From: Chloroflexota bacterium
GTDB lineage: Bacteria > Chloroflexota > Dehalococcoidia > Lucifugimonadales > GCA-002723415
Direction of reading: 5' to 3'
Length of the DNA stretch: 64,000 nt
Assembly: GCA_002721445.1 (NCBI GenBank)
Contig: PBKN01000005.1
Location: forward strand, 219,689-283,688
The notes below the pieces were generated by a model. That model saw only the letters and a list, made by a program, of their open reading frames with translations, searched no databases and had not been told where the DNA came from. Of the stretch, positions 53,681 to 64,000 are shown in pieces. The position numbers and the translations under genes were made by a program. Positions within the stretch are counted from its first letter, which is position 1. Each line of letters opens with the position of its first letter.

Positions 53681-56600
53681 TCAATCCTCTGAAATAAGGC
53701 TATCTAACAAATTACTCTCTGTTTCATATTCATCTTTAATATATCCCTCAGAGTCCCCTTCTATATTTAGCTCACTACCTTCAGTTTGTTCATCTAAACT
53801 TTCAAGATATTTAATACCTAATTTCTCTCTTCCTTCTTCTGACAAATCGAATCTAGCAGGTATTAAGCGGCCAATTATCACATTCTCTTTAAGACCATTA
53901 AGGCTATCTGATTCACCAGCAATAGCTGCTTCAGTAAGAACCCTCGTTGTTTCTTGAAATGAGGCTGCTGCTAAAACGCTGTCCATATTTAATGATGCAC
54001 GTGTAATTCCTAACATAGCAGTGTTTGCAGTAGCGGGTTCTCCTCCTTCAGCAAGAATACTAGCATTCTTTTCTTCATATCCACGTCTATCAATCAATTC
54101 ACCAGGAAGTAAATCAGTATCTCCAGGAGAATCAACCCTTACTTTACGTAACATTTGAGAAACAATAATTTCAATATGCTTGTCATGTATTGCAACACCC
54201 TGAGCTCTATAAACTTGTTGAACTTCTTCAATTAAATATTTTTGAACTGAATCTCTACCTTGAATACGAAGTATATGTTGAGGATTTTTTGGACCTCCAG
54301 TTAAAGACTGTCCAGCAACAACAGGTTCTAAATCTTTCACTAATATTTGAGCTGCAGCAGGAATTAAATATTCCCTTTCATCTTCATCGCTCCAAGAAAT
54401 TCTAACTTTCTTTTTATTAATTTTAACTTTACCTGACACTCTAGCTATTATTTCACCACCATCAAAATTATCTAAATCTACAGTTTTTCCTTTAGGAGCC
54501 TCTACAGCTAAAACTGTACCTATTGATACAATTTCATCATCAGTAACAAGTGCTTTATAACCTTTAGGAATTTCATAATCATCTTGATACTCTTCTAAGT
54601 TAACAACTCTAATACTTCGACCCTCACTAACATCAGTTACATAAGCAATACCATCAATTTCAGACAAAACAGATTCTCCTCTTGGAGATCTAGTTTCAAA
54701 TAACTCTTCAACCCTAGGTAACCCACTCGTTATATCTACTCCAGCAATTCCACCAGTATGAAAAGTTCTCATTGTAAGCTGTGTTCCAGGCTCACCAATA
54801 CTTTGTGCGGCAATAATGCCAACAGCCTCTCCCAGAAGAACCAATTTCATTGAAGCTAATGCAATTCCATAACACATCCTACAAATGCCTCTTTCAGCCT
54901 GGCATGTAAGAGGAGACCTTACAAACACTCCTTCTACTGATAATTCTTCTAACTTATTTACAACTTCATCATTAATCTCACGATTTCTTTCGAAAATAAT
55001 TTCTCCTGTTTCAGGATCCCCAACCGGAGAAGCAAGCATTCTTGATTTAATTTTTTCACCAAATGTAATACCTAAGGATTCAGTCTTTACAGATGATATC
55101 CATAAAGAATCAGATGTTTCACAATCGTCCTCTAAAACAATAATTTCTTGTGCAACATCAATTAACCTTCTAGTTAAGTACCCACTATCTGCAGTCCTTA
55201 AAGCAGTATCAGCAAGTCCTTTTCTAGCACCATGAGTAGAAATAAAATATTCAAGCACGCTTAAACCTTCTCGAAAGCTTGATTTTATAGGCCTTCCAAT
55301 AATTCTCCCTTTAGGATCAGACATCAAACCTCGCATTCCAGCCATCTGCTTTATTTGAGCAATATTTCCTCTAGCTCCAGATGTAGCCATAATATACATT
55401 CCACCATAATTATGTAAATTTTCTTCAATAATTTTAGTTAAATCCTCATTTGCCTGAGTCCACACTTGTACTGTATTAAGATACCTTTCATCCTCAGTAA
55501 TTAATCCATTATTAAAATAATCATCTAAAGTTAAAATTTTATTTTCAGCATCTTTAATTATTTGTTCTTTTTGTGGCAATATCTCAATATCATTAATTGC
55601 TATAGTAATACCAGACTGGCCAGCATAATGAAATCCTATTCTTTTAATTTCATCTAACATTTTCTGGGTTTCTTCATCTCCAAATAAATTATGAACTTCA
55701 CTAGTTAAATCTTTCAATGCTGTTTTATCCATAACATCATTTCTAAACCCTAATGGATCTGGTAATATGTTATTAAAAATAATTCTCCCGACTGAAGTAT
55801 CAATAAACTTATCATCTGATTCTAAATTGATATTGCGTACTTTTATAGGAGTCCTTAAACTTATAACTTCTCTGTCAAAAGCTATTAAAGCATCTTCAAA
55901 ATTAGCAAATGGAGATTTATGTATATCTAAATTATCATCTATAGTAGTCAAATAAAAACATCCTAAAACAATATCTAAAGTAGGAGCCACAATTGGTTCC
56001 CCTGAACTTGGAGATAGCATATTTTTTGTACTTAACATTATTCTCTGAGCTTCTAAGACTGCTTCTGGTGATAATGGCAAATGTACAGCCATTTGATCTC
56101 CATCAAAGTCAGCATTAAATGCAGTACATGCTAAAGGATGAACTTGTATTGCATTTCCATCAATTAATACAACTTCAAACGCCTGAATTCCTAGCCTATG
56201 TAATGTAGGAGCTCTATTTAATAATACAGGCCTATTTTGAACAACTTCTTCTAAGATATCCCATACTTCTGGTTTAACAGCTTCAGCAATACGCTTTGCA
56301 CTTTTTATATTATGAGCATATCCTAGCATTACTAATTGATTCATCACAAAAGGCTTAAATAGTTCAAGAGCCATTTTACGAGGCAAACCACATTGGTGCA
56401 TTTTTAATTCTGGTCCAGCAATAATGACAGAACGACCACTATAATCAACTCTCTTGCCTAACAAATTTTGCCTAAATCTTCCTTGCTTACCTCTTAATAA
56501 ATCTGAAAGAGCTTTTAATCGATGATTATGACTTCCTGATACTGCTCTTCCTCTTCTTCCATTATCAATCAAAGCATCAACTGCTTCTTGCAGCATTCTT

Positions 56601-57748
56601 TTTTCATTTCTAATAATTATTTCTGGTGCCTTCAATTCAATAAGCCGTAATAACCGGTTATTACGATTAATAACTCTACGATACAAGTCATTTAAATCAC
56701 TAGTAGCAAAGCGCCCTCCATCTAATTGAACCATTGGCCTTAATTCAGGAGGAAGAACAGGTAAAATTGACAATATCATCTGCTCAGGCTTATTTCCACT
56801 TTTTCTAAAAGCTTCAACTATTCTCAATCTTTTGATAACTTTCTTTCTTCTTTGACCGGAGGTGGTTCTCATCTCTTCTTGAAGTGTATTCTTTAACATA
56901 TCTAAATCAACAGATTTAAGAACATCCAAAACAGCCTCTGCTCCCATATTCGCACTAAAAATAGGACCATGTTTTTCTTTAAAAACACGATACTTTTCTT
57001 CAGTCAACAATTGGCCAATTCTTATACTTTCTACTTCATCAATTTCATCTAAAATCATTTTTTCAAAAGCTGTCTTGTCGGCTTCAAGCTTTGCGTTAAT
57101 CTCATTAACATTCAATTCGCTTGGTTCAGTTATGTTTTCTGACTCTGAAATTTCCTCTGGTTTGTTTTCTGTATCTTCTGCCTCTGAAACCTGAATAGTT
57201 TCGATTTCTATATTTTCTGGTTCGGACAAACTCTCAATTTGGGAGTTTGAATCTGATTCTATTTTTTCTATTCCTTCATCAAGCTTTTTTTGTAAATTCT
57301 CGATTGCAAGCTTTCTTAAATCTTCATCAACATTAGTTATAAGGTATTGAGCAAAATATATAACTCTATCTAAATTTCTCGGAGAAATATCTAAAATCAA
57401 CCCAGGTCTATTTGGAGTAGCTTTAGAATACCAAATATGTGCAACAGGCGCTGCCAATTGAATATGCCCCATACGCTCACGTCTTACTTTTGATCGAGCG
57501 ACCTCAACTCCACATCTATCACAAATCACACCTTTAAACCTTATTTTTTTATACTTACCACAATAGCATTCCCAATCTCTAGTAGGACCGAAGATGCGTT
57601 CACAAAAAAGACCATCTTTCTCAGGCCTTAAAGTACGATAATTTATAGTCTCTGGCTTTGTAACTTCGCCATAAGACCACATTTTTATTTGGTCAGAAGA
57701 AGCTAAAGATATCCTAATTGAATTAAAATCGTTAGCGCTCTGTGGCAT
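53681..57748 (-). CDS. rpoC: DNA-directed RNA polymerase subunit beta'
   Basis: 1355 residues from ATG 57748 (MPQSAND), with AGGGAG 8 nt upstream; the track GTG overlaps that site. Zinc-binding motif 1 reads [19 protein letters not shown], the catalytic Mg site is NADFDGD, and zinc site 2 uses CETSD and [13 protein letters not shown]. The bridge-helix/trigger-loop region holds [40 protein letters not shown]. Between residues ~155 and ~220 there is an acidic, Glu/Ser-rich insertion in the clamp. It follows rpoB by 38 bp. Confidence 0.99.
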   Translation of the reverse strand: MPQSANDFNSIRISLASSDQIKMWSYGEVTKPETINYRTLRPEKDGLFCERIFGPTRDWECYCGKYKKIRFKGVICDRCGVEVARSKVRRERMGHIQLAAPVAHIWYSKATPNRPGLILDISPRNLDRVIYFAQYLITNVDEDLRKLAIENLQKKLDEGIEKIESDSNSQIESLSEPENIEIETIQVSEAEDTENKPEEISESENITEPSELNVNEINAKLEADKTAFEKMILDEIDEVESIRIGQLLTEEKYRVFKEKHGPIFSANMGAEAVLDVLKSVDLDMLKNTLQEEMRTTSGQRRKKVIKRLRIVEAFRKSGNKPEQMILSILPVLPPELRPMVQLDGGRFATSDLNDLYRRVINRNNRLLRLIELKAPEIIIRNEKRMLQEAVDALIDNGRRGRAVSGSHNHRLKALSDLLRGKQGRFRQNLLGKRVDYSGRSVIIAGPELKMHQCGLPRKMALELFKPFVMNQLVMLGYAHNIKSAKRIAEAVKPEVWDILEEVVQNRPVLLNRAPTLHRLGIQAFEVVLIDGNAIQVHPLACTAFNADFDGDQMAVHLPLSPEAVLEAQRIMLSTKNMLSPSSGEPIVAPTLDIVLGCFYLTTIDDNLDIHKSPFANFEDALIAFDREVISLRTPIKVRNINLESDDKFIDTSVGRIIFNNILPDPLGFRNDVMDKTALKDLTSEVHNLFGDEETQKMLDEIKRIGFHYAGQSGITIAINDIEILPQKEQIIKDAENKILTLDDYFNNGLITEDERYLNTVQVWTQANEDLTKIIEENLHNYGGMYIMATSGARGNIAQIKQMAGMRGLMSDPKGRIIGRPIKSSFREGLSVLEYFISTHGARKGLADTALRTADSGYLTRRLIDVAQEIIVLEDDCETSDSLWISSVKTESLGITFGEKIKSRMLASPVGDPETGEIIFERNREINDEVVNKLEELSVEGVFVRSPLTCQAERGICRMCYGIALASMKLVLLGEAVGIIAAQSIGEPGTQLTMRTFHTGGIAGVDITSGLPRVEELFETRSPRGESVLSEIDGIAYVTDVSEGRSIRVVNLEEYQDDYEIPKGYKALVTDDEIVSIGTVLAVEAPKGKTVDLDNFDGGEIIARVSGKVKINKKKVRISWSDEDEREYLIPAAAQILVKDLEPVVAGQSLTGGPKNPQHILRIQGRDSVQKYLIEEVQQVYRAQGVAIHDKHIEIIVSQMLRKVRVDSPGDTDLLPGELIDRRGYEEKNASILAEGGEPATANTAMLGITRASLNMDSVLAAASFQETTRVLTEAAIAGESDSLNGLKENVIIGRLIPARFDLSEEGREKLGIKYLESLDEQTEGSELNIEGDSEGYIKDEYETESNLLDSLISED

Positions 57749-57785
57749 AATTAACACTCCCTAGTTTTATTTAAATTAAATAAAT

Positions 57786-60700
57786 TTACTTTTGCTCAAT
57801 GTCTTCTTGAGGCCCAATGTCTTCTTGAAGATCAATGTCTTCTTGAGGCTCAATGTCTTCTTGGAGATCAGTAGTGTCTGTTAAAAGTAATTCCTCACTA
57901 TCAATATCCATTTCCATTAAATCTGTATCATTGCCTTCATCGCCCCACGAAGCTAATCCTTCATCTTCATGCAAAAGCTCTACAGCCAACCCTAAACTCT
58001 GTAACTCCTTCAAAAGAACATGAAATGATTCAGGAATACCTGGCTGAGCAACTTTTTCACCTTTAACAATTGACTCATATGTTTTAACCCTTCCAACAAC
58101 ATCGTCAGATTTAACAGTCAATATCTCTTGGAGGTTATAAGCAGAACTATATGCTTCTAAAGCCCAAACTTCCATCTCGCCAAATCTCTGGCCTCCAAAT
58201 TGAGCCTTACCGCCTAAAGGCTGTTGAGTTATTAAAGAATATGGTCCTGTAGATCGTGCATGAATCTTGTCTTCACCTAGATGGCTTAATTTCATCATAT
58301 AGATATATCCTACTGAAACGGGCTGATCAAACGTCTCGCCTGTTCGGCCATCTTTTAATTTATATTTCCCAAATATAGGCGCAGATATTTGTTTCTCTCT
58401 ATTTAATGTAAAAGCTTCTGTCCTTAAATCTGTATAACTTAATCCAGATTTATCTTCACCTATTTCTTCCTTAAACCATATATCTAAACATGCCTTTACT
58501 GCGGATTCACTATCATTTCCTGAAAAGACATCATCATATTTATACCCTCTATCATCAAGCCATGAAGTCACTTTTTCAATGTTTATGTTTTTACCATCTA
58601 AAGCTATATCATTAAAGTTATAAACTGTACTGGTTGAATCTGATTTACTTACAATCCAAGCTTGAGCTAATGCAGTTTCAATTTGAACATCAGGTGCCCC
58701 ATCAAAAACAGGTGATATAGCACGAAAACCTAAAGTATTAGCAGCCATACCTAAATGAGTTTCTAATAGCTGACCTAAATTCATTCTTGAAGGAACCCCT
58801 ATAGGATTCAATATTATATCTACTGGAGTACCATCTTCTAAATAAGGCATGTCTTCTTCTGGTAAAACTCTTGCAATTACACCCTTATTCCCATGCCTAC
58901 CAGCCATTTTATCTCCAGCTGAAATTTTTCTTGTTTGTGCTATCCACAATCGAACAAGTTTATTTACACCAGGAGAAAGCTCATCTTTATCTTTACGATT
59001 TAAAACCTTAACATCAATTACTTTACCTTTTTGACCATGAGGGACTCTTAATGAAGTATCTTTAACATCCCTAGCTTTTTCACCAAAAATTGCTCTTAAA
59101 AGCTTTTCTTCAGCTGATAGCTCTGTCTCACCTTTTGGAGTTATTTTCCCAACAAGTATATCTCCCGGATTTATTTCAGCACCAATGCGAACTATACCTT
59201 CTTCATCTAAATGAATCAGGCTATCTTCTCCTACATTTGGAATATCTCTAGTAATTTCTTCCGGCCCCAACTTTGTATCACGAGCTTCTACTTCATGTTT
59301 TTCTATATGAACAGAAGTAAAAATATCGTTTTTCACCAATCTTTCACTTATAATAATTGCATCTTCAAAGTTGTAACCTTCCCAACTCATAAATGCTACA
59401 AGCACATTATGTCCTAATGCCAATACTCCTTTTCCAGTAGAAGAACTGTCTGCAAGAACCTGTCCAGATTCAATAACATCTCCCTTATTTACTATTGACC
59501 TTTGATTAATGCAAGTTCCCTGATTACTCCTTACATATTTTGACAAAGGGTAAACCCTCTTATCTCCATTCTGAGAAACAATTATTTCATTTCCAGTAGA
59601 TTTAGTAACAATACCTGACAAATCAGAAACAATTAACTGCCCGCTATCTCTAGCTACTCTCTCTTCCATACCTGTACCAACTAATGGTGGATCAGGCCTT
59701 AATAAAGGAACTGCTTGTCGCTGCATATTAGAACCCATTAAGGCTCTATTTGCATCATCATGCTCTAAAAATGGAATTAATGAAGTAGAAACACTTACAA
59801 GCTGTAGAGGCGACACATCCATATATTTTACTGAATCAATATCAGCTATTACTACAGAATCCCCCATACGTGTTTCAACTTTATCACCAATGAATTGACC
59901 TAAATTATCCAATGGTGAATTTGCTTGAGCAATATGCACATTCTCTTCTTGGTCAGCAGACAAATACATAACACCTGAAATATCATTAACTACATATGGT
60001 TGCACTTTTAGCTGCTGCTCATCTAAAGCAGCAATTCTTCTGATTGTCTGAGTAGTAACCTTGTTGCCTTTACGTAAAAGTGTTTTACCATTTTCAGTTA
60101 TTATATTTTGCTCTATTGTTCGGCCTAACAAAGTTGGATTGGTATTACTAATTTCTCTATAAATCACCCTATATGGAGTTTCAATAAATCCATAATCATT
60201 AGTCCTAGCATATGTTGCCAAAGAACCCAACAAACCTATGTTAGGACCCTCAGGAGTCTCAATAGGACAAATTCTTCCATAATGAGAATGATGAACGTCT
60301 CTAACATCAAATCCTGCTCGCTCTCTAGACAAGCCTCCAGGCCCTAATGCAGATAATCGACGCTTATGAGTTAATTCAGATAAAGGATTGGTCTGGTCCA
60401 TAAATTGAGAAAGCTGAGATCCTCCAAAAAACTCTCTAATTGAGGCAACAACAGGACGAATATTTATCAGAGTTGCAGGTATAGTTTGATCAGGATCTAA
60501 CTGAGTAGTCATTCTCTCCTTAACAACTCTTTCCATCCTCATAAGGCCTAATCTAATTTGATTTTGAATTAATTCACCAACCGCCCTAACTCTACGATTA
60601 CCAAGATGATCAATGTCATCAGGAAGAATTTCTTCATTATTTATCTTAATCATTGACTTAATAAGCTCTACTAAGTCACCAAGCTCTAAAACCCCTTTAT

Positions 60701-61592
60701 CAGATGCAACATTTCTTTCTAATCGAGTATTTAATTTATATCTACCTACTTTTCCTAAATCATATCTTCTAGGATTAAAAAACAGATTGTCTAATAAAGA
60801 TTTTGCGTTATCTATGTTAGGCGGCTCACCAGGCCTAATTTTTCTATAAAAATCTAATAAAGATTCTGAAAAGTCTTTTGTTGAATCTTTATCCATTGTT
60901 GACTTAATAAATTGATGCTCAGGATTATTATCAACACCTGAAAATTCTTTGACAATATCTTCATTTGTGCCAAATCCCATTGCTTTGAGCATAGTTGTTA
61001 TAGGAGTTTTACGTTTTTTATCAACTTTAACAGTCATAACATCTCTGTTGCTTGTTTCAAATTCCATCCAAGCGCCCCTGTATGGAATTAATTTAGCAGA
61101 ACTTAAAAGCCTTCCAGTAGTGACATCTGAAGTAGTAGTAAAATATACTCCAGGAGACCTAACAAGCTGGCTTACAACAACTCGTTCAGCTCCATTTATA
61201 ATAAATGTACCAGTCCTTGTCATCATCGGAACATCTCCTATAAAAAGAGTCTGCTCTTTAACCTCTCCTTGTGAAGGACCAGGCGTTTTAATCTTTAATT
61301 TAACTGTTACATAAAGTGGAGCACAAAATGTTATTTCTTTTTGCCTACATTCTTGCTCGTTATACTTTGGGTCATCAAACCAATGGTCTGAAATGGTTAA
61401 CTCAAAACGTCCACCAGGATTATCTTCTATAGGTGAAATTTCATCAAATAAAGATTTTAAACCTTCTCCTTTCAACCATTCAAATGATTCTAATTGAACG
61501 GCTATTAAATTAGGCACATTAAGCACAGAATCAATATTTGCATAAGAATTCTTGCGAATTGACGGGCGATTGGACGCATCAGTAGAAACCAT
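57786..61592 (-). CDS. rpoB: DNA-directed RNA polymerase subunit beta
   Basis: A 1268-residue beta subunit. Recognisable parts: [17 protein letters not shown], the rifampicin region [84 protein letters not shown], and the C-terminal [20 protein letters not shown]. It ends with an acidic tail of QEDI repeats not found in most homologues. The Shine-Dalgarno AGGAG precedes ATG 61592. Upstream gene is fmt; the usual rplJ-rplL are absent. Confidence 0.99.
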   Translation of the reverse strand: MVSTDASNRPSIRKNSYANIDSVLNVPNLIAVQLESFEWLKGEGLKSLFDEISPIEDNPGGRFELTISDHWFDDPKYNEQECRQKEITFCAPLYVTVKLKIKTPGPSQGEVKEQTLFIGDVPMMTRTGTFIINGAERVVVSQLVRSPGVYFTTTSDVTTGRLLSSAKLIPYRGAWMEFETSNRDVMTVKVDKKRKTPITTMLKAMGFGTNEDIVKEFSGVDNNPEHQFIKSTMDKDSTKDFSESLLDFYRKIRPGEPPNIDNAKSLLDNLFFNPRRYDLGKVGRYKLNTRLERNVASDKGVLELGDLVELIKSMIKINNEEILPDDIDHLGNRRVRAVGELIQNQIRLGLMRMERVVKERMTTQLDPDQTIPATLINIRPVVASIREFFGGSQLSQFMDQTNPLSELTHKRRLSALGPGGLSRERAGFDVRDVHHSHYGRICPIETPEGPNIGLLGSLATYARTNDYGFIETPYRVIYREISNTNPTLLGRTIEQNIITENGKTLLRKGNKVTTQTIRRIAALDEQQLKVQPYVVNDISGVMYLSADQEENVHIAQANSPLDNLGQFIGDKVETRMGDSVVIADIDSVKYMDVSPLQLVSVSTSLIPFLEHDDANRALMGSNMQRQAVPLLRPDPPLVGTGMEERVARDSGQLIVSDLSGIVTKSTGNEIIVSQNGDKRVYPLSKYVRSNQGTCINQRSIVNKGDVIESGQVLADSSSTGKGVLALGHNVLVAFMSWEGYNFEDAIIISERLVKNDIFTSVHIEKHEVEARDTKLGPEEITRDIPNVGEDSLIHLDEEGIVRIGAEINPGDILVGKITPKGETELSAEEKLLRAIFGEKARDVKDTSLRVPHGQKGKVIDVKVLNRKDKDELSPGVNKLVRLWIAQTRKISAGDKMAGRHGNKGVIARVLPEEDMPYLEDGTPVDIILNPIGVPSRMNLGQLLETHLGMAANTLGFRAISPVFDGAPDVQIETALAQAWIVSKSDSTSTVYNFNDIALDGKNINIEKVTSWLDDRGYKYDDVFSGNDSESAVKACLDIWFKEEIGEDKSGLSYTDLRTEAFTLNREKQISAPIFGKYKLKDGRTGETFDQPVSVGYIYMMKLSHLGEDKIHARSTGPYSLITQQPLGGKAQFGGQRFGEMEVWALEAYSSAYNLQEILTVKSDDVVGRVKTYESIVKGEKVAQPGIPESFHVLLKELQSLGLAVELLHEDEGLASWGDEGNDTDLMEMDIDSEELLLTDTTDLQEDIEPQEDIDLQEDIGPQEDIEQK
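57797..57868. repeat. Four 18-bp tandem repeats at the 3' end of rpoB
   Basis: Units of 18 bp beginning CAATGTCTTCTTG at 57797, 57815, 57833 and 57851, differing only in the last few bases. On the coding strand they give a six-residue repeat (QEDI plus two variable residues) that forms the acidic C-terminal tail of RpoB. Confidence 0.93.
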
Positions 61593-61711
61593 AAGTTCTA
61601 AACTCCTAAAAATTAATCAAAATTGACAAAATAATTTAAAAAGAAATAAGACCAAAACGTAATGTTTCATCCATAGGGGAAATAGTGGGAAAATATTTCG
61701 ACCTAACGAGT

Positions 61712-61740
61712 AGACTACCATATATACGAGCAACAGTCAA
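61712..61740 (-). promoter_or_regulatory. Putative rpoBC promoter
   Basis: On the minus strand TTGACT (61735-61740), 17-nt spacer, and TAGTCT (61712-61717) preceded by TGG, an extended -10. The predicted leader is about 110 nt. The -10 is poor, so this is tentative. Confidence 0.35.
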
Positions 61741-61757
61741 CACATACAGCAATCACT

Positions 61758-62693
61758 TCATCCAAGTTTTGCATGCGTAAAATCATTATAACCCTGTATA
61801 AATTCTTTAACTAAAATAATTTTTTTACCTTCAAGCTGAATTTTATTTAATATTAAAGAACCTTCACCTGTCATAACGTGCAATTTATTATCTAATTGAA
61901 AAACAAATCCATTAGAATAATTACCTCTAGAGCTAGTATGACACAACTCGGCCTCTATAATTTTAATCCTTTTACCTTTCCAATATGTAAATGCTCCAGG
62001 CCAAGGGGTGTATGCTAAGATTTTTTTATTAATCTCAATTGCAGAATGACTCCAATCTATCCTCCCATCCTCTTTTGACAATTTATTAGTATAAGTAGCA
62101 TTACATTCGTTTTGAGGTATTGCCTTTATCTGCCCATTCTCCCATGAAAATAATATATCTGAAATCAATGAAGCTCCAAGTTGAAAAAGTCTTTGAGTCA
62201 AGCTTCCTGCGTTTTCTTGACATAAAAATTCTACATTTTTCTGAGTAACTATAGGCCCGGTATCCAAGCCTTCATCCATAAGCATAATAGTTACCCCCGT
62301 AAATTTTTTTTCATTTAATAAAGCGAAAGGAACGGGAGAAGGGCCTCTATATTTTGGCAATAATGAAGGATGAATATTTAAACAACCTAAAGGAGGTAAT
62401 CTTAAAATTTCAATAGGAATTATTAGCCCAAAGTCTGCAACAATTATCAAATCTGGCGAAATGTTTTTTAACTTTCTATATGCTTCTTTATTATTTATTA
62501 ACGAATTATATTGAAATAAATCTATATTAGTATTATCAACATAATCCTTAATGGGAGAATTATTAACCTTCATTCCTCGGCCAGAAGGTTTAGATAGTCT
62601 AGTAAAAACAGCACTGATTTCAATATCTAATTGAATTAATTTTGACAAAACACAAACAGAGTCCAATGAAGTACCCATAAATATAATCTTCAA
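61758..62693 (-). CDS. fmt: Methionyl-tRNA formyltransferase
   Basis: A 311-residue Fmt: MKIIFMGTSLDSVCVLSKL at the start, LIIVADFGLIIPIEILRLPPLGCLNIHPSLLPKYRGPSPVPFALLNEKKFTGVTIMLMDEGLDTGPIV (formyl-THF domain with the Asn-His-Asp catalytic set in NIHPSLLP and MDEGLDTG), and a C-terminal OB-like domain with RIDWSHSAIEINKKILAYTPWPGAFTYW. It formylates initiator Met-tRNA. Unusually it lies upstream of rpoB, in the same orientation and 165 bp away; def is not adjacent. Confidence 0.96.
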   Translation of the reverse strand: MKIIFMGTSLDSVCVLSKLIQLDIEISAVFTRLSKPSGRGMKVNNSPIKDYVDNTNIDLFQYNSLINNKEAYRKLKNISPDLIIVADFGLIIPIEILRLPPLGCLNIHPSLLPKYRGPSPVPFALLNEKKFTGVTIMLMDEGLDTGPIVTQKNVEFLCQENAGSLTQRLFQLGASLISDILFSWENGQIKAIPQNECNATYTNKLSKEDGRIDWSHSAIEINKKILAYTPWPGAFTYWKGKRIKIIEAELCHTSSRGNYSNGFVFQLDNKLHVMTGEGSLILNKIQLEGKKIILVKEFIQGYNDFTHAKLG

Positions 62694-62734
62694 TCAGCTA
62701 CCTCTCTAAAAAATGTGATCCTTAATATATTAAT

Positions 62735-64000
62735 TTAAGGAACAGCTTGACCCGAAAATACACCTGTGCAAACTTCATCTTTAACAGCAATACTTCCGTT
62801 AACAATTACATATGGAATTCCTACCGGAAATTGCTTAGAATCGTCATAAGTTGCTGTGTCAATGATCTTATCTTCATCAAAAATCACTATATCTGCAAAA
62901 TAACCTTCTTTTAATAATCCTCTACCGGATAAATTAAAAGTTTTTGCCGGATTATTAGCAATTCGCTGAATCATCTGTTCAAGAGACATTACATTAAATT
63001 GCCTGCGAAGCCTACCGACAAACCTTGGAAAAGTGCCATAAGCTCTAGGGTGCGGAACACTCCCTAATGGAATAGAGTCACTTCCTATCATATAATCAGG
63101 TCTAGATAAAAATTCCATAGCATCTCTGCTTATCTGCCTCCATATAGATATACTCTGAGGAGGAATCTGCCAAAATCCTACTTGCAAATCTTGCTCAACC
63201 AATAAATCACAAATTAAATCTCCCATTGAAACACCTCTCAATTCTGAAAGCTGAGCAACTGTCATCCCTTCTAGTTCAGGATTTTTAGGCAAATAAGAGA
63301 GTAATAATTGATCCATTCTACGTCGTTTATTAAACCTAAATCCTTCGATTATCTTTGAGCGAGAATTCTTATCATTTAATCTTTCTAAAATATCTTTTGG
63401 ACCTCCTTCATGTGCCCAACTAGGAAGATTACTGAGCAAAAACGAACTCCCTGTAGGATAAGGGTAAAGTTCTAAAGTACAATTTACTCCTTCATTCTTT
63501 GCTTTATCAATTAATTCTAAGACTTTTGAAACTTGTCCAGCATTTTCAGCAGTCGTTCGTGTATGAGAAAAATGCACTCTTACTCCAGACCGCCTGCCTA
63601 TCTCAAGGGCTTCAGGGACACCTCCGCCACCAAAACCTCTATCAGGGTTTACATCTCTTAAATGAGTAATATATACGCCATTATTTTGCCTGACAACTTT
63701 ACATAATTCGACTAACTCTTCCGTAGTACTCCAAGCATTAGGATGATATGACATTCCTGTAGCTAGTCCTACAGAACCCTGATCTAAGCCCTCTTTAAGC
63801 AATATTTTTGCATGATCCAATTCTTTTCCTACCAGAGGTTTATCATAAAACCCCACTGACTCCATTCGTAAAGCTCCATGAGAAACTGGATAAGCTGTAT
63901 TTACTGAAACTTTTTTATGATAGTTAGCCCTAAATGCACTTACACTGCTCATATCAAGATTTTCTGGAGGCATCCCCAAAATACCACTTAAATATTTTCT
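62735..64000 (-). CDS. D-aminoacylase / N-acyl-D-amino-acid deacylase-type amidohydrolase (partial, 5' end outside window)
   Basis: The frame stays open from the TTG at 63979 to base 64000 (RKYLSGIL before GMPPENLD), so the true start lies outside the window; 421 residues are visible of the usual ~530. Amidohydrolase-superfamily features: GLATGMSYHPNAWSTTEELVEL, YITHLRD, VHFSHTRTT and MIGSDSIPLG, and the C-terminal FADIVIFDEDKIIDTATY. The family removes N-acyl groups from D-amino acids or D-peptides. Near fmt, rpoB and rpoC, with no obvious link to them. Confidence 0.88.
   Translation of the reverse strand, partial: RKYLSGILGMPPENLDMSSVSAFRANYHKKVSVNTAYPVSHGALRMESVGFYDKPLVGKELDHAKILLKEGLDQGSVGLATGMSYHPNAWSTTEELVELCKVVRQNNGVYITHLRDVNPDRGFGGGGVPEALEIGRRSGVRVHFSHTRTTAENAGQVSKVLELIDKAKNEGVNCTLELYPYPTGSSFLLSNLPSWAHEGGPKDILERLNDKNSRSKIIEGFRFNKRRRMDQLLLSYLPKNPELEGMTVAQLSELRGVSMGDLICDLLVEQDLQVGFWQIPPQSISIWRQISRDAMEFLSRPDYMIGSDSIPLGSVPHPRAYGTFPRFVGRLRRQFNVMSLEQMIQRIANNPAKTFNLSGRGLLKEGYFADIVIFDEDKIIDTATYDDSKQFPVGIPYVIVNGSIAVKDEVCTGVFSGQAVP

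Overview
This window is about 64 kb of an AT-rich (roughly 30% GC by eye) bacterial chromosome. It is dense with housekeeping genes: rpoB-rpoC, gyrA, dnaK-grpE, rpoD, dnaG, fmt and glnS, plus two tRNAs. No phage, transposase, CRISPR array or rRNA was seen. My best guess for the host is a low-GC marine Chloroflexota (Dehalococcoidia/SAR202-like). This is an inference from several points: an HspR-type repressor heading a grpE-dnaK operon, coenzyme F420 genes (cofC, cofD) beside a luciferase-like oxidoreductase, an enolase-superfamily enzyme, and a family-5 solute-binding lipoprotein with an Ala/Pro/Thr-rich linker. Phylogeny of RpoB or GyrA would settle it.

Layout. 1-2091: a large DUF2339 membrane protein, minus strand, cut by the window edge and missing from the ORF track. 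2231-5877: a sulfite-oxidase-fold protein, then the hspR-grpE-dnaK heat-shock operon behind a perfect 28-bp-arm palindrome carrying an HspR (HAIR) operator. 5989-13219: a DUF3500 protein and an NHL propeller on the minus strand, then MOSC, HtpX, a degenerate glutamine amidotransferase-like protein, gyrA and a small unknown gene on the plus strand. 13206-16394: M20 peptidase, MenC/NAAAR-like enolase-superfamily enzyme and class IV aminotransferase. 16665-20649: peptide-type ABC importer (binding protein, terminator, two permeases, no ATPase here). 20655-28664: a long minus-strand run dgt, two small unknown genes, dnaG, rpoD, phosphoribosyltransferase, DUF362 and a zinc-ribbon/PQQ-propeller protein. 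28848-30944: SelA-like PLP enzyme, cupin and an anchored unknown protein. 30956-36417: SDR, LLM oxidoreductase, cofC, cofD, glnS and tRNA-Asp. 36457-41243: glutaredoxin-like, membrane, GNAT and DUF1294 proteins, then three tandem related coiled-coil lipoproteins, one carrying a GH43 arabinanase-like domain. 41437-47574: a small unknown gene, an ICL/PEP-mutase-family enzyme, a 37-aa membrane peptide, a P-loop kinase-like protein, an MFS transporter, YaaA, DUF418 and a ceramidase-like (CREST) protein. 47940-51427: a Fur/Zur regulator divergent from a Zn/Mn ABC importer (znuA, znuC, znuB), with a Fur-type box and a pair of tandem RNA-like hairpins between znuA and znuC. 51496-53635: beta-lactamase-family hydrolase, a higher-GC membrane protein and tRNA-Val. 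53681-64000: rpoC, rpoB, fmt and a partial D-aminoacylase-type amidohydrolase.

The most interesting items are the HAIR palindrome with its symmetric back-facing promoter, the tandem hairpins between znuA and znuC whose only differences keep base pairing, the coiled-coil lipoprotein family with a GH43 fusion, the amidotransferase-like protein that has lost its catalytic residues, and the Zur/ZnuA divergent control region with a probable leaderless regulator mRNA.
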